Below, one piece after another: positions 62,914 through 64,000 of a stretch of 64,000 nucleotides of DNA. This stretch comes from Terrisporobacter sp. (GTDB lineage Bacteria; Bacillota_A; Clostridia; Peptostreptococcales; Peptostreptococcaceae). The notes beneath the pieces were generated by a model. That model was not told the DNA's origin, searched no databases, and saw only the letters and a program-made list of their open reading frames with translations. Where the stretch lies: contig JARKUZ010000024.1 of NCBI GenBank assembly GCA_029851945.1, positions 1-64,000 of the forward strand. Reading direction: 5' to 3'. Each line of letters opens with the position of its first letter. Position 1 is the first letter of the stretch. Position numbers and translations under genes: made by a program.

Positions 62914-63486
62914 TTATTTAGCTTCACCATAACTTTTCAAAGCACTCTTCATAGTCATTGGTAAATACTTAATCACAAGAACTGCAAATAAACAAGTACC
63001 AACCTTATCAAGTAAATTATTACCTACTTTAGCTATGAAAGAAGCTGCAAATATGCTACTACCACTGCTTTTCAACCATAAAACTATAACATCTGATGCT
63101 GTACCTGTAAGCCCTCCATAAATAGCTATTCCTATTGGTGTTCCTATTAATGGACAAACAACTGCAAGTACTAAACCTGTTATAAATGCACTTTTATAAG
63201 TAAACTTAAATTTCTTAGCCACAAATCCTACTATTAAAGCAACTGCCACATTAACTAGTAAAAAAGGTATATCTTTTATACTATACATAAATCCTGTTAT
63301 TATATTTGTCAATGCTCCTACTACTGCACCTGGTATGGGACCAATTAAAGCTGCTGTGATGACAGTTCCCAGCGTGTCTAAGTAAAGCGGTAAATTTAAT
63401 GCGTCTGTAACAATTCCCAATATTATATTTATTGCTACGGATAAACCACAAAATGTAATTAGCCTTGATTTGCTATTATTCATCAT
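62914..63486 (-). CDS. ECF transporter S component (CD3073-like)
   Basis: The protein, about 190 residues, starts at the ATG at 63486 (MMNNSKSRLITFCGLSVAIN) four bases after GGAGG. It has five or six membrane helices and the compact layout of ECF substrate-capture proteins (LYLDTLGTVITAALIGPIPG). It resembles, from memory, the CD3073 family of Clostridioides difficile. It would work with the general EcfAAT module encoded elsewhere. It follows a TudS-like desulfidase gene, so the imported vitamin-like or nucleobase-like compound may be thiolated. Confidence 0.82.
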   Translation of the reverse strand: MMNNSKSRLITFCGLSVAINIILGIVTDALNLPLYLDTLGTVITAALIGPIPGAVVGALTNIITGFMYSIKDIPFLLVNVAVALIVGFVAKKFKFTYKSAFITGLVLAVVCPLIGTPIGIAIYGGLTGTASDVIVLWLKSSGSSIFAASFIAKVGNNLLDKVGTCLFAVLVIKYLPMTMKSALKSYGEAK

Positions 63487-63591
63487 ATTTCCTCCATATT
63501 TTCCCTTTTTCACAGTTGAATTGTATCATAAATTTATAGCTATACCAAGGAATTCGCATCATATATTTATAAATTCAATATAAAACTATAT

Positions 63592-64000
63592 TTATAAATT
63601 TTTTAAATAAGTAACTTGATCTTTCATTGTTCTTATATCCATATGTAAATCATTTTTATCCAATAATATTTTCAACTCTTCCATAAATACTCCAGCTTCA
63701 TTTACCATGACAATACTTTCTATTTTTTCCTGTAAATTTGAACATCCTCCAAGTTCGCCTCCATAATTACCTTTGCAAGTTAAGTTGTAACCACAGCTAG
63801 GACTTCCCTCTACAGATACTATGCCTAGAATTTGAAATCTATCTTTGTTATTGTTGTATTCTTTAAGTTGTTCAATAATTGGATTTAATATTTCTTCACA
63901 ATTTTTTCTAAAAAATGGATTATCAAACTGATTTTTTACATGTCCCCAACGTTTTGAACCATACATGATAAACTCAGGACATGGAAGTTGTAATAATTCT
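63592..64000 (-). CDS. TudS-related (DUF523-like) putative desulfidase, 5' end outside window
   Basis: The frame is open to the window edge: codons ELLQLPCPEFIMYGSKRWGH precede the internal ATG at 63966, so the gene starts beyond 64000. Conserved cysteines are in QLPCPEF, the SVEGSPSCGYNLTCKG segment and GGCSNL, matching the [4Fe-4S]-binding thiouracil desulfidase (TudS) superfamily. The version here resembles, from memory, the CD3072 family. It would remove sulfur from a thiolated small molecule. It lies about 105 bp upstream of the ECF S-component gene, the same pairing I recall in C. difficile. Confidence 0.8.
   Translation of the reverse strand, partial: ELLQLPCPEFIMYGSKRWGHVKNQFDNPFFRKNCEEILNPIIEQLKEYNNNKDRFQILGIVSVEGSPSCGYNLTCKGNYGGELGGCSNLQEKIESIVMVNEAGVFMEELKILLDKNDLHMDIRTMKDQVTYLKNL

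Overview
The window is AT-rich (roughly 28-30% G+C by eye) and typical of a low-GC anaerobic Firmicute. Strong AGGAGG-type ribosome sites, Bce-type and BMP-type transport modules, a CYP152 cytochrome P450, an AstE-like M14 deacylase relic and a TudS-like/ECF pair resembling families I know from Clostridioides suggest a Peptostreptococcaceae clostridium (Paraclostridium, Paeniclostridium or a close relative). That genus guess is inference. Nearly all genes lie on the minus strand. There are no rRNA or tRNA genes, CRISPR arrays, insertion sequences or prophage genes that I can see.

Layout. 1-1.6 kb: an M56/BlaR1-like sensor protease (cut by the window edge) and a BlaI repressor with paired operators. 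1.7-7.2 kb: a lipase-like hydrolase, then a glycerol/dihydroxyacetone module (PocR-type AraC regulator, glycerol dehydrogenase, fused DhaKL kinase). 7.2-11.2 kb: a gene graveyard holding a relic LysR 3' end, a broken MATE pump, fragments of OppF, OppD and a solute-binding protein, and a broken M14 deacylase. It lies downstream of one intact LysR gene that is itself preceded by a cobalamin riboswitch with terminator. 11.5-13.6 kb: an EAL phosphodiesterase and a VOC protein. 13.7-19.8 kb: a BMP-type (nucleoside-like) ABC importer with an M20 amidohydrolase, divergent from a UgpC/MsmX-type ATPase and a PucR-type regulator at 20.2-22.1 kb.

22.1-28.8 kb: a GntR-controlled operon with a HAD phosphatase, two sugar-ABC permeases, a binding lipoprotein, a nucleoside hydrolase and a xylose-isomerase-like enzyme. 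It has no ATPase of its own, so the nearby UgpC-like protein probably energises it. Three near-identical palindromic operators precede gntR. 29.4-35 kb: an M28 peptidase, a MATE pump, an unknown protein and an Fe-dependent alcohol dehydrogenase. 35-39.8 kb: a BceRS-BceAB-like peptide-antibiotic detoxification module with a palindromic operator. 40-42.5 kb: a soluble PAS/GAF histidine kinase. 42.7-46.1 kb: a LysR gene with an apparent ATA start, facing an aromatic-acid decarboxylase operon (LpdD-like, UbiX, UbiD). The UbiD frame is broken exactly at an A7 slippery run.

46.4-51.3 kb: EIIA-Glc, the P450 peroxygenase, an anchored hydrolase, a histidine phosphatase, a LURP-one protein and an unknown protein. 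51.4-54.4 kb: a purine module (GntR, guanine-deaminase-like protein, NCS2 permease) with two perfect palindromes. 54.6-64 kb: a 53-residue small protein, an SH3b/3D cell-wall protein, TldD/PmbA, a cysteine-cluster protein, a lipoprotein, a DUF4041/T5orf172 protein, an ECF S component and a TudS-like desulfidase (cut by the window edge).

Three non-genic patterns stand out: a GC-rich dispersed repeat family (13.7, 39.9 and 54.4 kb, the last with exact 44-bp tandem units), a duplicated inverted-repeat control element (19.8 and 29.15 kb), and a duplicated gene-end plus terminator segment 990 bp apart (59.8 and 60.8 kb). The purine, nucleoside and BMP/M20 systems suggest strong investment in salvage of nucleosides and related compounds. 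The glycerol, B12 and aromatic-acid systems suggest flexible fermentative metabolism.
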